Assembly: GCA_039649115.1 (NCBI GenBank)
Contig: JBBWZQ010000214.1
Location: forward strand, 1-5,481
DNA length: 5,481 nt
Direction: 5' to 3'
Source: DATEJJ01 sp039649115
GTDB lineage: Bacteria > Actinomycetota > Actinomycetes > Mycobacteriales > Micromonosporaceae
A program made the position numbers and the translations under genes. Positions 1-5,470 of the stretch are shown one piece after another. Below the pieces are notes generated by a model. It was not told the origin of the DNA and ran no database searches. It saw only the letters and a list, made by a program, of their open reading frames with translations. Every line of letters begins with the position of its first letter. Position 1 is the stretch's first letter.

Positions 1-730
1 GAGTTTGGCGCGGGAGCAGGCCGAGGCGCCGGTCGAGGCGCTGGCCGTACTCATGGAAGGGTTGTCCGAGTCCGCCGAGGAGATGGAGGAGGCCGGGGAT
101 CTGCTGGCCGACGCCGTACGCCTCGCCCTCCTGGTCGGCGAGCGCGACGTCGCCGCGGGTCTCGTCAAGCGGGCCGAGGACATGGCCAGAGTGTCGAACG
201 TGCCGCACTGGCAGGCGGTCGCGCCGCATTGCCGGGGACTGCTGGACAACGACCCGCAGCCGCTGCTGAATGCCGCCGATTGTTACGAGGCGTCCGGGCG
301 GCTACTGCCCAGGGCGCAGGCGCTGGAGGCCGCGGGCGTGGCGCTCGCCGATCGGGGTGACATCGCGGGTGCCCGCGGCCGCTTCAGTGACGCCTTCGCG
401 CTGTACGAGACGCTCGGCGCCAGCTGGGATCTCGCCCGTACCCAGGCCACGTTCCGGGCGTACGGCATCCGGCGCGGGCCACGGGTCCGGCACCGCGCGT
501 CGCACCAGGGTTGGGACAGCCTCACGCCCACGGAGCTGAAGGTCGCGGCGTTGGTGGCCAAGGGAATGTCCAACCCGGAGATCGCGACGCACCTGTTCCT
601 GTCGCGGCGGACCGTGCAGACGCATGTGTCGCACATACTCGCGAAGCTGGACCTACATTCGCGCATCGACATCGCGCGCGAAGCGAGCCGGCGCGACCTG
701 GCAAGGTTCACCGAGGCCGACGCCGGCTGA
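1..730 (+). CDS. LuxR-family transcriptional regulator, C-terminal part (5' end outside window)
   Basis: The frame is open to the left edge, so the TTG at 5 is probably internal and the visible 241 residues are only the C-terminal part. Visible residues about 15-155 are Ala/Leu-rich helical segments resembling TPR-like repeats (for example the stretches around 85-110 and 105-135). Residues about 172-226 form a LuxR/GerE helix-turn-helix: LTPTELKVAALVAKG, then SNPEIATHLFLSRRTVQTH as the recognition region, then ILAKLDLHSR. This layout of long helical repeats followed by a terminal LuxR HTH is typical of large LAL-type ATP-binding regulators, whose AAA ATPase domain would lie upstream. The ATPase part is not visible, so LAL membership is inferred. 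The product should bind DNA in the cytoplasm as a transcription activator. Its target is unknown. It converges on the next gene with only 12 bp between stop codons. The family call is confident, the subfamily moderately so. Confidence 0.93.
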   Translation, partial: SLAREQAEAPVEALAVLMEGLSESAEEMEEAGDLLADAVRLALLVGERDVAAGLVKRAEDMARVSNVPHWQAVAPHCRGLLDNDPQPLLNAADCYEASGRLLPRAQALEAAGVALADRGDIAGARGRFSDAFALYETLGASWDLARTQATFRAYGIRRGPRVRHRASHQGWDSLTPTELKVAALVAKGMSNPEIATHLFLSRRTVQTHVSHILAKLDLHSRIDIAREASRRDLARFTEADAG

Positions 731-742
731 GTCAAGGATCAG

Positions 743-1048
743 TTACGCGGCGGGCTGTTCGCCGTGCTCCGGCGCCTGCGTGCCGTGCTCGTCCGGCACC
801 AGACGCAGCACCCGCCGGGTCACCCGCGTGGTGCGCACCGGACCGCCCGCCTTGGCGGCCCGCCTGGCGCTCCAGCGTGCCCGCTGCTCGTCGTGCCGCA
901 CCGGGCCGCCCATCGTCGCGAGGTGCTGGGCCAGGTGTGCGCGCAGCCCCGCCTCCCACAGGCTCTGTTCCATGTTCTCCGGGGCGATCCACCGGTGTGA
1001 GCTGTCGCTGTAGTGCATGTCATCGTCGCCCCAGTGCAAGACGCTCAT
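743..1048 (-). CDS. small His-rich protein of unknown function, 101 aa
   Basis: I do not recognise this protein. The codons show strong third-position GC bias over the whole frame, which supports real coding. I chose the ATG at 1048 because GGAGAG lies about 9 bases upstream. An in-frame ATG at 1117 would add 23 Arg-rich residues but has no ribosome binding site. The N-terminus is acidic (MSVLHWGDDDMHYSD). The middle, around residues 24-47, looks amphipathic and helical. Residues about 50-85 are rich in Arg and Lys, and the tail is hydrophilic. Eight histidines (5, 12, 18, 38, 42, 52, 88, 95) are scattered without a clear metal-binding spacing. There is no signal peptide or membrane segment, so it is probably cytoplasmic. 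It is convergent with the LuxR gene and lies downstream of the sigma operon, separated from it by a terminator, so it is probably transcribed on its own. Confidence 0.7.
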   Translation of the reverse strand: MSVLHWGDDDMHYSDSSHRWIAPENMEQSLWEAGLRAHLAQHLATMGGPVRHDEQRARWSARRAAKAGGPVRTTRVTRRVLRLVPDEHGTQAPEHGEQPAA

Positions 1049-1406
1049 TTCTGCCCGCTCTCCAGTCCAGGTTCCCGGCCAGGTCACGCGCCGGGCTCTC
1101 ACGGCCGGTATCAGCATCGCGGGGCCGTACCCGTGAAAGAACCGCCACCTGATGGATGTGCGGACCGGCGCGACACGCGCGGTGGCCTAGGTGCGTTGGC
1201 GCGCCGCGCTGGCTCCCGCAACTACGCAACCTGGCGGATGTTCGCTTGACAGTGGCGGGGAAGTATTGGTGTTGCGCCGCACCCCCCCGCGGAGCCGACA
1301 CAGGTCCTCGCTGTTGTACCGCCAGAGGGCTGCGATGGTGAGAGACTCGGGGTGCGTGGCCTAGCCCCCCGGCCACGCACCCCGCCTCGCGGGGGTCGCA
1401 CTGTCC
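1049..1406. other. intergenic region without a convincing gene
   Basis: This 358-bp region separates the unknown gene (minus) from the sigma/anti-sigma operon (minus). Nearest the operon it contains the terminator hairpin at 1348-1384. Next to 1048 it contains the ribosome binding site of the small gene. Open frames here (for example plus 1156-1341) lack ribosome binding sites and have Arg/Cys/Trp-rich translations unlike actinobacterial proteins. A perfect TTGACA at 1246-1251 (plus) has no good -10 at normal spacing. I could not identify the promoter of the 743-1048 gene. Confidence 0.6.
1348..1384 (-). terminator. intrinsic-type terminator of the sigma/anti-sigma operon
   Basis: Bases 1348-1361 and 1371-1384 form a perfect 14-bp, very GC-rich stem with a 9-base loop. 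It begins 22 bases past the stop codon of the anti-sigma gene. No T-run follows on the minus strand, as is common for actinobacterial terminators. The hairpin works in either direction in principle, but only the minus-strand operon clearly needs it. Confidence 0.8.
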
Positions 1407-2150
1407 TCAGTAGACGGAAATGGCGATCCCGGTTGCCTCGTCGAGCGACAGCGCTCCCTCCAACCGGTACGTGACGGTGCCGTCACTCCAGATCAGGGTG
1501 CTGCCGGCCAAGCGTGAAGTCTCCTCGTGCGTGACGCCGCGGCGGTCGACATAGGTCACGCCGTGCGGTGTCGGGAACCACAGGCCGGGGACGCCGTGCA
1601 CGTCGACCCACTGCTTGGTCACCGCGGTCTTCATGAACGCCACGTCCAGCCGGCCGTCGAACTCGTCGAGCCGGACGGTGCCGCCACGGTACAGCAGGGA
1701 CACCACGCGCGGTGCGCCGTCCGGCGCCGGATCGGCGATCTGGACGTCGTCGGGTATGCCGAGCCGTGCGGGTACCCCCACGGTGAAGCGGGCGCGGCGG
1801 CGGGCCTCGTCCAGGCCGGCGGAGCGGAGCGAGGGTAGCGGGCTGGGGGAGACGGCGGGGGACGGCTGGCCCTGGCGCACCTCGACGCCGGCGAACCGCA
1901 GCAGCCCGGTCACCGCGTGCGCGACGGCCGCGCGGCTCGGCGGTACCAGGGCAATGGCAAGCGCGACCACGACGGCGGCCGCGGCAACCAGCCAACGCCG
2001 CGGGACGGCGGCGAACCGGGTGGACGCGGTGGGCGGCTGGGCCAGGCGCGCGCGCACGGCGTGCGTCATGTCGGGGGCCGGTGTCTCCAGCCGTCTGCCC
2101 AACTCGCGCAGTTCTTCGACGAGTTCGAGGTCGGCGCGTCGCTCAGCCAT
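1407..2150 (-). CDS. single-pass membrane protein, probable anti-sigma factor of the adjacent ECF sigma factor, 247 aa
   Basis: Its likely role is to hold the neighbouring ECF sigma factor inactive at the membrane until an extracytoplasmic signal arrives. Residues 1-50 are charged and cytoplasmic (MAERRADLELVEELRELGRR), the probable sigma-binding part. Residues about 53-70 form one hydrophobic membrane helix after a double Arg. A Pro/Ser-rich linker lies near 95-110. Residues about 112-247 form an extracytoplasmic domain with FTVGVPARLGIPDDV, GVPGLWFPTPHGVTYVD and a terminal YRLEGALSLDEATGIAIS; it resembles the outer domains (DUF4367-like) found in anti-sigma partners. The zinc HxxxCxxC motif of ZAS anti-sigma factors is absent. 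The ATG overlaps the sigma stop (ATGGCTGA, 8 bp) and has GAGG 6 bases upstream, so translation is probably coupled. The function rests mainly on gene order and topology; direct family recognition is moderate. Confidence 0.85.
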   Translation of the reverse strand: MAERRADLELVEELRELGRRLETPAPDMTHAVRARLAQPPTASTRFAAVPRRWLVAAAAVVVALAIALVPPSRAAVAHAVTGLLRFAGVEVRQGQPSPAVSPSPLPSLRSAGLDEARRRARFTVGVPARLGIPDDVQIADPAPDGAPRVVSLLYRGGTVRLDEFDGRLDVAFMKTAVTKQWVDVHGVPGLWFPTPHGVTYVDRRGVTHEETSRLAGSTLIWSDGTVTYRLEGALSLDEATGIAISVY

Positions 2151-2706
2151 GCGGCACCTCGCTCGCCAGGCCGGGCCCGAGTCGGGTGCGCAGCTTCACG
2201 AGCGCGCGGGCGGTGCGGGACTTCACGGTGCCCAGCCGCCAACCCAGCGTCTGCGCGGTCTCCGCCTCGCTCAGATCGAGCAGGTACCGGCACACCAGGA
2301 CCTCCCGGTCCCGGTCGTCCAGCGCGCGCAGCGCGGTGACCAGAGCCATCCGGCGTTCGGTCGCCACGGCCGTGTCGGCCGGCAGGTCGCCGGTTCCGTT
2401 GGGCTGTTCCGCGCGGGCCGCCGCGCGCAGCGCGAGGGCGTCGCGCCGCCGCCGCGCGCGCTGGAGGTTGCGCGCCTCGTTGGCGACGATGGCGAGCAGC
2501 CACGGCCGGAACTGCGACTCGCCGCGGAAGTGCCGCAGCTTCCGGTACGCCTTCACAAACGCCTCCTGCACGACATCCTCGGCGTCGTCGCCGGCGCCGA
2601 GCAGTGCCGCCGTGCGGCATGCGAGCGCGGTGTGCCGGGCGACCAGAAGCTCGTAGGCATCCAGGTCGCCGTCGCGCGCGCGAGCCACGATCTCGGCGTC
2701 GTCCAG
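2143..2706 (-). CDS. ECF-subfamily RNA polymerase sigma factor, 187 aa (probable CTG start)
   Basis: This is a sigma-70 family, group 4 (ECF) sigma factor that directs RNA polymerase to a small set of promoters. Numbering from the CTG start, region 2 spans about 17-85, with DAEDVVQEAFVKAYRKL and the -10 recognition part FRPWLLAIVANEARN. Region 4 spans about 117-173, with LDDRDREVLVCRYLLDLSE and the HTH AETAQTLGWRLGTVKSRT, which reads the -35. It has no C-terminal extension, and 187 aa is a normal family length. I chose CTG at 2706 because GGAGG lies 6 bases upstream and homology begins there (DDAEIVARARDGD). In-frame alternatives are GTG 2826 and ATG 2904, giving 227 and 253 aa. Both would overlap the divergent gene, add a low-complexity Arg-rich extension and lie upstream of the predicted promoter. 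An ATG at 2726 is out of frame. The gene overlaps the anti-sigma gene by 8 bp. Confidence 0.93.
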   Translation of the reverse strand: MDDAEIVARARDGDLDAYELLVARHTALACRTAALLGAGDDAEDVVQEAFVKAYRKLRHFRGESQFRPWLLAIVANEARNLQRARRRRDALALRAAARAEQPNGTGDLPADTAVATERRMALVTALRALDDRDREVLVCRYLLDLSEAETAQTLGWRLGTVKSRTARALVKLRTRLGPGLASEVPHG

Positions 2707-2717
2707 TTGGCACCTCC
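2707..2717 (-). promoter_or_regulatory. ribosome binding site that decides the sigma-factor start
   Basis: On the minus strand GGAGG occupies 2717-2713 and is followed by six bases (TGCCAA) and CTG at 2706. No ATG, GTG or TTG is in frame at a useful distance. The good match and spacing favour CTG as the start codon. Confidence 0.55.
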
Positions 2718-2731
2718 GGTATCCATGAGGG

Positions 2732-2759
2732 TAGACACCGGCCGGGGGCGCCGGGTTCC
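2732..2759 (-). promoter_or_regulatory. candidate ECF-type promoter of the sigma/anti-sigma operon
   Basis: On the minus strand GGAAC (2759-2755) is followed by 18 bases and GTCTA (2736-2732). GGAAC is a common -35 word of actinobacterial ECF sigma factors, and GTC/GTT is a common -10 core. Transcription would start near 2727-2724, giving a leader of about 20 bases with GGAGG before the CTG. The spacing equals that of the divergent promoter, so autoregulation is inferred. Confidence 0.65.
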
Positions 2760-2782
2760 ACTCCGCACGAGGGTAGTTTCGT

Positions 2783-2810
2783 GGAACTCCACCGCGCCGG
2801 CCGGTGTCAT
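2783..2810 (+). promoter_or_regulatory. candidate ECF-type promoter of the lipoprotein gene
   Basis: GGAAC (2783-2787), 18 bases, then GTCAT (2806-2810). The last nine spacer bases plus GTC (2797-2808) are identical to the same part of the opposite promoter. The -10 ends six bases before the ATG at 2817, so the transcript would be leaderless or nearly so, which fits the lack of a ribosome binding site. Confidence 0.65.
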
Positions 2811-2816
2811 CCTGGC

Positions 2817-4046
2817 ATGACCACACGAAGACGCTTGCTGACCATGACCGGCGCGGGCGGTCTCGCGCTGCTGACCGGGTGCTCCGCGCGGCCACAGGCC
2901 GCACCGGCTCCGGCGGCGGTTCCGGACGCGCTGCTGGTGGACACGACGCGCGGCCTGGCGCTGCTCGACGGTACCCGGCGGGAGGTGACGGGGACCGCGG
3001 TGGTCACGGCCGACGCGCGGACCATCTACGCGACGATACCGTCGTCGGGCGGTGGGACCCGGCTGGACACGATCAGGACGGGCACCGGTACGGTCACCGC
3101 GAGCGTGCGGCTGGACGGTGCCTGGGTGCCGCGGATCGCCTCGGTGGACGGGAATCTCGTCGCGCTGACGCCGGCGGGGGCAGCTGGCGGCGCGGGGCGT
3201 ACCCGCACCACGATCCTGGTCGCCGACCGCTCCGGACCGCGGTACCGGCTCGACCTGTCCGGAAACGTGGAGCCGGACGCGTTCGGGCGCTCCACCGCCA
3301 CGCTGTTCGTGCTGGACTGGCTGCCGCCCACCGCACCCGACCGGTACCGGGTGCGGGCGGTGGACCTGATGAGCGGCGTACCGGGCCCGCTGCTGACCCG
3401 GAACAAGGTGCCGGTACCGGTCGGCGCCGAGGAAGAGATGCGCGGCTCGGCGCGGCAGGCGGTCTTCGGCCCGGATCTGTCCACTCTGTACACCCTCTAC
3501 ACCAACCAGCCGGATCACCAGCACACGCGGGACCTGCTCGCCGGCCGGTGGCGGGCGGAGGCACCCGCGTTCGTGCACACGCTCAACCTCGACGTCGGGT
3601 GGGCGTACTGCGTCGACCTGCCGCAGCCGTTCGGCCAGGCGGCCGCCGCGGCGCACACGATCGCGATCGCTCCCGGTGGTGGCACCCTGCTGGTGGCCGA
3701 TTTCGGCGGCGGCCACCTGGCGGTCGTGGACACCGAGGCGCTGGCCGTGCGGCGGGTGGTGTCCATGCCGACCGCCGACGGCAGCGCCTGCTCGGTGGTC
3801 GCGCCGGATGGCAGGCGCCTGTACCTCGGCACCGGTTCCCGGGTGTATGCCGTGGATCTGGGGTCGCTCACCGTCGCGCCGCCGTGGGAGGTCGCCGGTC
3901 CGGTGCGGGGCCTGGCCGTGAGCCAGGACGGCAGCCGCCTGCTGATCGGCTACTCAGGCGCGGTCGGCTGGTTGGACGGGGCCACCGGCAGGCCGCTCGG
4001 CCGGGTGCCGGTCGCGGGCCTCACCCAACTGCGCCGCGCGACCTGA
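2817..4046 (+). CDS. Tat-type lipoprotein with predicted beta-propeller, 409 aa
   Basis: This is probably a surface-anchored protein outside the cell membrane. The N-terminus has a twin-arginine-like MTTRRRLLTM, a hydrophobic stretch and a lipobox LLTGC with Cys22 as the lipidation site, followed by an Ala/Pro linker. The rest reads as repeated beta-strand blades like YncE/YVTN or WD40-like propellers: DALLVDTTRGLALLDG (37-52), AVVTADARTIYATIP (61-75), QAVFGPDLSTLYTLY (214-228), TIAIAPGGGTLLVADF (281-296) with LAVVDTEALAVRR (301-313), SVVAPDGRRLYLGTGSRVYAVD (326-347) and GLAVSQDGSRLLIG (365-378). No catalytic motif is visible, so binding or sensing is more likely than enzymatic activity. The ATG at 2817 has no ribosome binding site but sits at the predicted transcript start. 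It is divergent from the ECF sigma gene and shares promoter sequence with it, so it is probably a target and perhaps part of the sensing system. Confidence 0.88.
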   Translation: MTTRRRLLTMTGAGGLALLTGCSARPQAAPAPAAVPDALLVDTTRGLALLDGTRREVTGTAVVTADARTIYATIPSSGGGTRLDTIRTGTGTVTASVRLDGAWVPRIASVDGNLVALTPAGAAGGAGRTRTTILVADRSGPRYRLDLSGNVEPDAFGRSTATLFVLDWLPPTAPDRYRVRAVDLMSGVPGPLLTRNKVPVPVGAEEEMRGSARQAVFGPDLSTLYTLYTNQPDHQHTRDLLAGRWRAEAPAFVHTLNLDVGWAYCVDLPQPFGQAAAAAHTIAIAPGGGTLLVADFGGGHLAVVDTEALAVRRVVSMPTADGSACSVVAPDGRRLYLGTGSRVYAVDLGSLTVAPPWEVAGPVRGLAVSQDGSRLLIGYSGAVGWLDGATGRPLGRVPVAGLTQLRRAT

Positions 4047-4062
4047 GCGCCGGATCAGGCGC
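4042..4062. terminator. possible small bidirectional terminator
   Basis: The 34-bp gap between two convergent genes holds GCGCC (4047-4051) and GGCGC (4058-4062), a 5-bp stem with a 6-base loop. An overlapping alternative stem pairs 4042-4046 with 4055-4059. Both are short and lack T-runs. The convergent position is the main support. Confidence 0.35.
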
Positions 4063-4080
4063 CGCGACCGCAGTCCCGGG

Positions 4081-4464
4081 TCAGCCCATCTCGGCGAGGA
4101 GGTCGTCCCGGCCGAACATGCGCGCCGTGTCCATGGCGGACGGGGTGCCGGCGTGCGGGTCGGCACCGGCCGCGAGCAGTATCCGTACCACGTCGTCCTC
4201 GGCCTTGAAGACGGCGCCGGCCAGGGGTGTCTGGCCCCGGTCGTTGGCCCGGTCGGGTTCGGCGCCGTGGCGCAGCAGCGCGGCGACCAGATCGGCGTGG
4301 CCGTGGTACGCGGCGAGCATCAGCAGCGAGTCGCCCCTGTCGTTGCTCAGGTTGGCCGGGACTCCCTCGTCGAGATAGGCGCTCAGTTCGGTGGTGCTGC
4401 CCCGCCTCGCCATGTCGAAGAGCCTGCCCGCGAGGTCCACCAGGCCCGGGTCGAACTCATTCAC
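4081..4464 (-). CDS. small ankyrin-repeat protein, 127 aa
   Basis: Ankyrin repeats are protein-protein binding modules. No signal peptide or membrane segment is visible, so the product should be cytoplasmic. The repeats read: a degenerate N-cap at 9-41 (LFDMARRGSTTELSAYLDEG), a clear repeat at 42-74 (DRGDSLLMLAAYHGHADLV, then LLRHGAEPD), a second at 75-107 (DRGQTPLAGAVFKAEDDVV, then LLAAGADP), and a short C-cap to 127. The start is a GTG at 4464; no other in-frame start precedes it, and upstream it has only a weak purine stretch. The gene begins 25 bp after the stop of the secreted-protein gene on the same strand, so the two are probably co-transcribed. Small bacterial ankyrin proteins often accompany another gene product, but the partner here is unknown and a direct contact with the secreted mature protein is unlikely. 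Confidence 0.93.
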   Translation of the reverse strand: MNEFDPGLVDLAGRLFDMARRGSTTELSAYLDEGVPANLSNDRGDSLLMLAAYHGHADLVAALLRHGAEPDRANDRGQTPLAGAVFKAEDDVVRILLAAGADPHAGTPSAMDTARMFGRDDLLAEMG

Positions 4465-4489
4465 GTCACCATCTTCGCTGATCCGGCGC

Positions 4490-5404
4490 TCACCGCGCGA
4501 CGCGGGCCGGCGGTGTGTGCCGGTACACCGCGCTGACCTGGTACGCGCGCCGCTCCAGCTTGCGTACCGTGGCGCGTACCTCCGCCATGGCGCCCGGCCC
4601 CAGATGGTTGACGGCGACCAGCACCAGCGTCTCGCCCTCGGGATCGCCCACCGCGCCGATCCGCACCACGCCGACTCCGGGCGCGTAGTACTTGCGCTGG
4701 TGGCCGCTGGCCGGGTCGAGCGGGCTGTTCTCGTCGATGACCATGACGCCCTGGTAGCAGCCGGTCGGCACGCAGGTCTGCTGGTTCAACGCGAATACCT
4801 GTCCACAGTCCAGGAAATCGATGCCTGGGGAGCTGCCTTCGAGGAATCGGGGCGTACCTAGTCGGGGGCTGCCGGGCGCGAGGACGCCGCCTTTCGCGCC
4901 GGCCACACCGGTGATCCAGGTATTGGGTGCGCCGGTGAAGTTGCCGTTGTCGTCGTACTCCTCGGGATACTCGCCGAGAACCCACACGTTGTCGTGCCGG
5001 TCCTGTGCGTGAAAGGCCAGTTCGGATTCGGCCAGTTGGCCCTCGTTGAGGTCCTGGTCCCACAGAACCCGGGTACGCACGCCGTCAATGATCTTAATCA
5101 TGTCGGTGACCGTGAATACTACACGGTGTGGTAAGGGACCGCCGCCGGTGTTGGACCGCCCTTCGTAGACGAACTGCGTCCCGGGCTCCAGCGGGAAGAT
5201 GCGGCTGTCGATTCGGGTGGACTGCGGGAAACTGCTGGCATCGAATGCGGTCAACGGTGGGCAGAATCGGTTGACTGATGTAGTTGATCGAGCCGTTTGG
5301 GCTGGTCCGGCCCATGCCACATCGCCAGCGGTCGCTATTAGCGTGATCGTCAACAGGGCCGCCGAAATGGTCGCCGCGCCCGGGGTCATGATCCGTCGTA
5401 TCAT
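4490..5404 (-). CDS. secreted protein of a conserved uncharacterised family, 304 aa
   Basis: The N-terminus (MIRR, then a hydrophobic run at about 10-27) is a Sec signal peptide with probable cleavage after AWA at residue 32. No lipobox is present, so the mature protein should be released or wall-associated. The mature part matches a motif order I know from uncharacterised secreted bacterial proteins: FPLEPGTQFVYEG (70-82), a strand FTVTDMIKIIDGVRTRVLWD (97-116), LAFHAQDRHDNVWVLGEYPEEY (129-150), WITGVAGAKGGVLAPGSPRLG (163-183) and KYYAPGVGVVRIG (238-250). The function of that family is not known to me. Four cysteines (48, 200, 211, 216) remain after cleavage and could form disulfides. The ATG at 5404 has GGGAG eight bases upstream. 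It is the first gene of a probable pair with the ankyrin gene and follows a candidate ECF promoter. Confidence 0.9.
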   Translation of the reverse strand: MIRRIMTPGAATISAALLTITLIATAGDVAWAGPAQTARSTTSVNRFCPPLTAFDASSFPQSTRIDSRIFPLEPGTQFVYEGRSNTGGGPLPHRVVFTVTDMIKIIDGVRTRVLWDQDLNEGQLAESELAFHAQDRHDNVWVLGEYPEEYDDNGNFTGAPNTWITGVAGAKGGVLAPGSPRLGTPRFLEGSSPGIDFLDCGQVFALNQQTCVPTGCYQGVMVIDENSPLDPASGHQRKYYAPGVGVVRIGAVGDPEGETLVLVAVNHLGPGAMAEVRATVRKLERRAYQVSAVYRHTPPARVAR

Positions 5405-5444
5405 CGGTCACGCTCCCTACAAGATGTCGTGGAATTGGGCGCCG

Positions 5445-5470
5445 AACGCGTCCCGTCTTTCCACTGTTCC
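5445..5470 (-). promoter_or_regulatory. candidate ECF-type promoter of the secreted-protein/ankyrin unit
   Basis: On the minus strand GGAAC (5470-5466) is followed by 18 bases and GTT (5447-5445), giving CGTTCGG around the -10. The spacing equals that of the two sigma-region promoters. A transcript starting near 5438 would have a leader of about 34 bases containing the GGGAG ribosome binding site of the gene starting at 5404. Confidence 0.5.

Noticed and set aside
1071..1075. GGAAC (minus strand) just upstream of the small gene as a fourth ECF promoter
   Set aside because: The bases 18 further on are AGA, not GT(C/T), and the spacing leaves no room before the ATG at 1048 and its ribosome binding site.
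1049..1117. Longer version of the small gene starting at ATG 1117
   Set aside because: No ribosome binding site precedes it, whereas ATG 1048 has GGAGAG at a good distance.
511..1152. 213-codon open frame on the plus strand running over the LuxR end and the small minus gene
   Set aside because: It overlaps the clear HTH coding frame and its translation is Arg/Pro/Ala-rich low-complexity sequence.
1156..1341. 61-codon open frame in the intergenic region
   Set aside because: It has no ribosome binding site, and the Cys/Trp/Arg-rich translation is not typical of a real protein here.
1615..2820. 401-codon open frame on the plus strand across the sigma/anti-sigma genes
   Set aside because: It is antisense to two recognisable overlapping genes; its Arg/Ser/Ala-rich translation has no domain and is a by-product of high GC.
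2707..2904. Longer sigma factor starting at ATG 2904 or GTG 2826
   Set aside because: The extra residues are Arg/Pro/Ser-rich, overlap the divergent coding region and lie upstream of the likely promoter. It remains possible but is less likely than the CTG start.
2553..3716. 387-codon open frame on the minus strand
   Set aside because: It covers the lipoprotein gene in antisense and the sigma gene out of frame. Only its ATG at 2726 is of interest, in relation to the sigma start.
2804..4378. 524-codon open frame on the plus strand
   Set aside because: It lies out of frame over the lipoprotein gene and antisense over the ankyrin gene; its Gly/Arg-rich translation has no domain.
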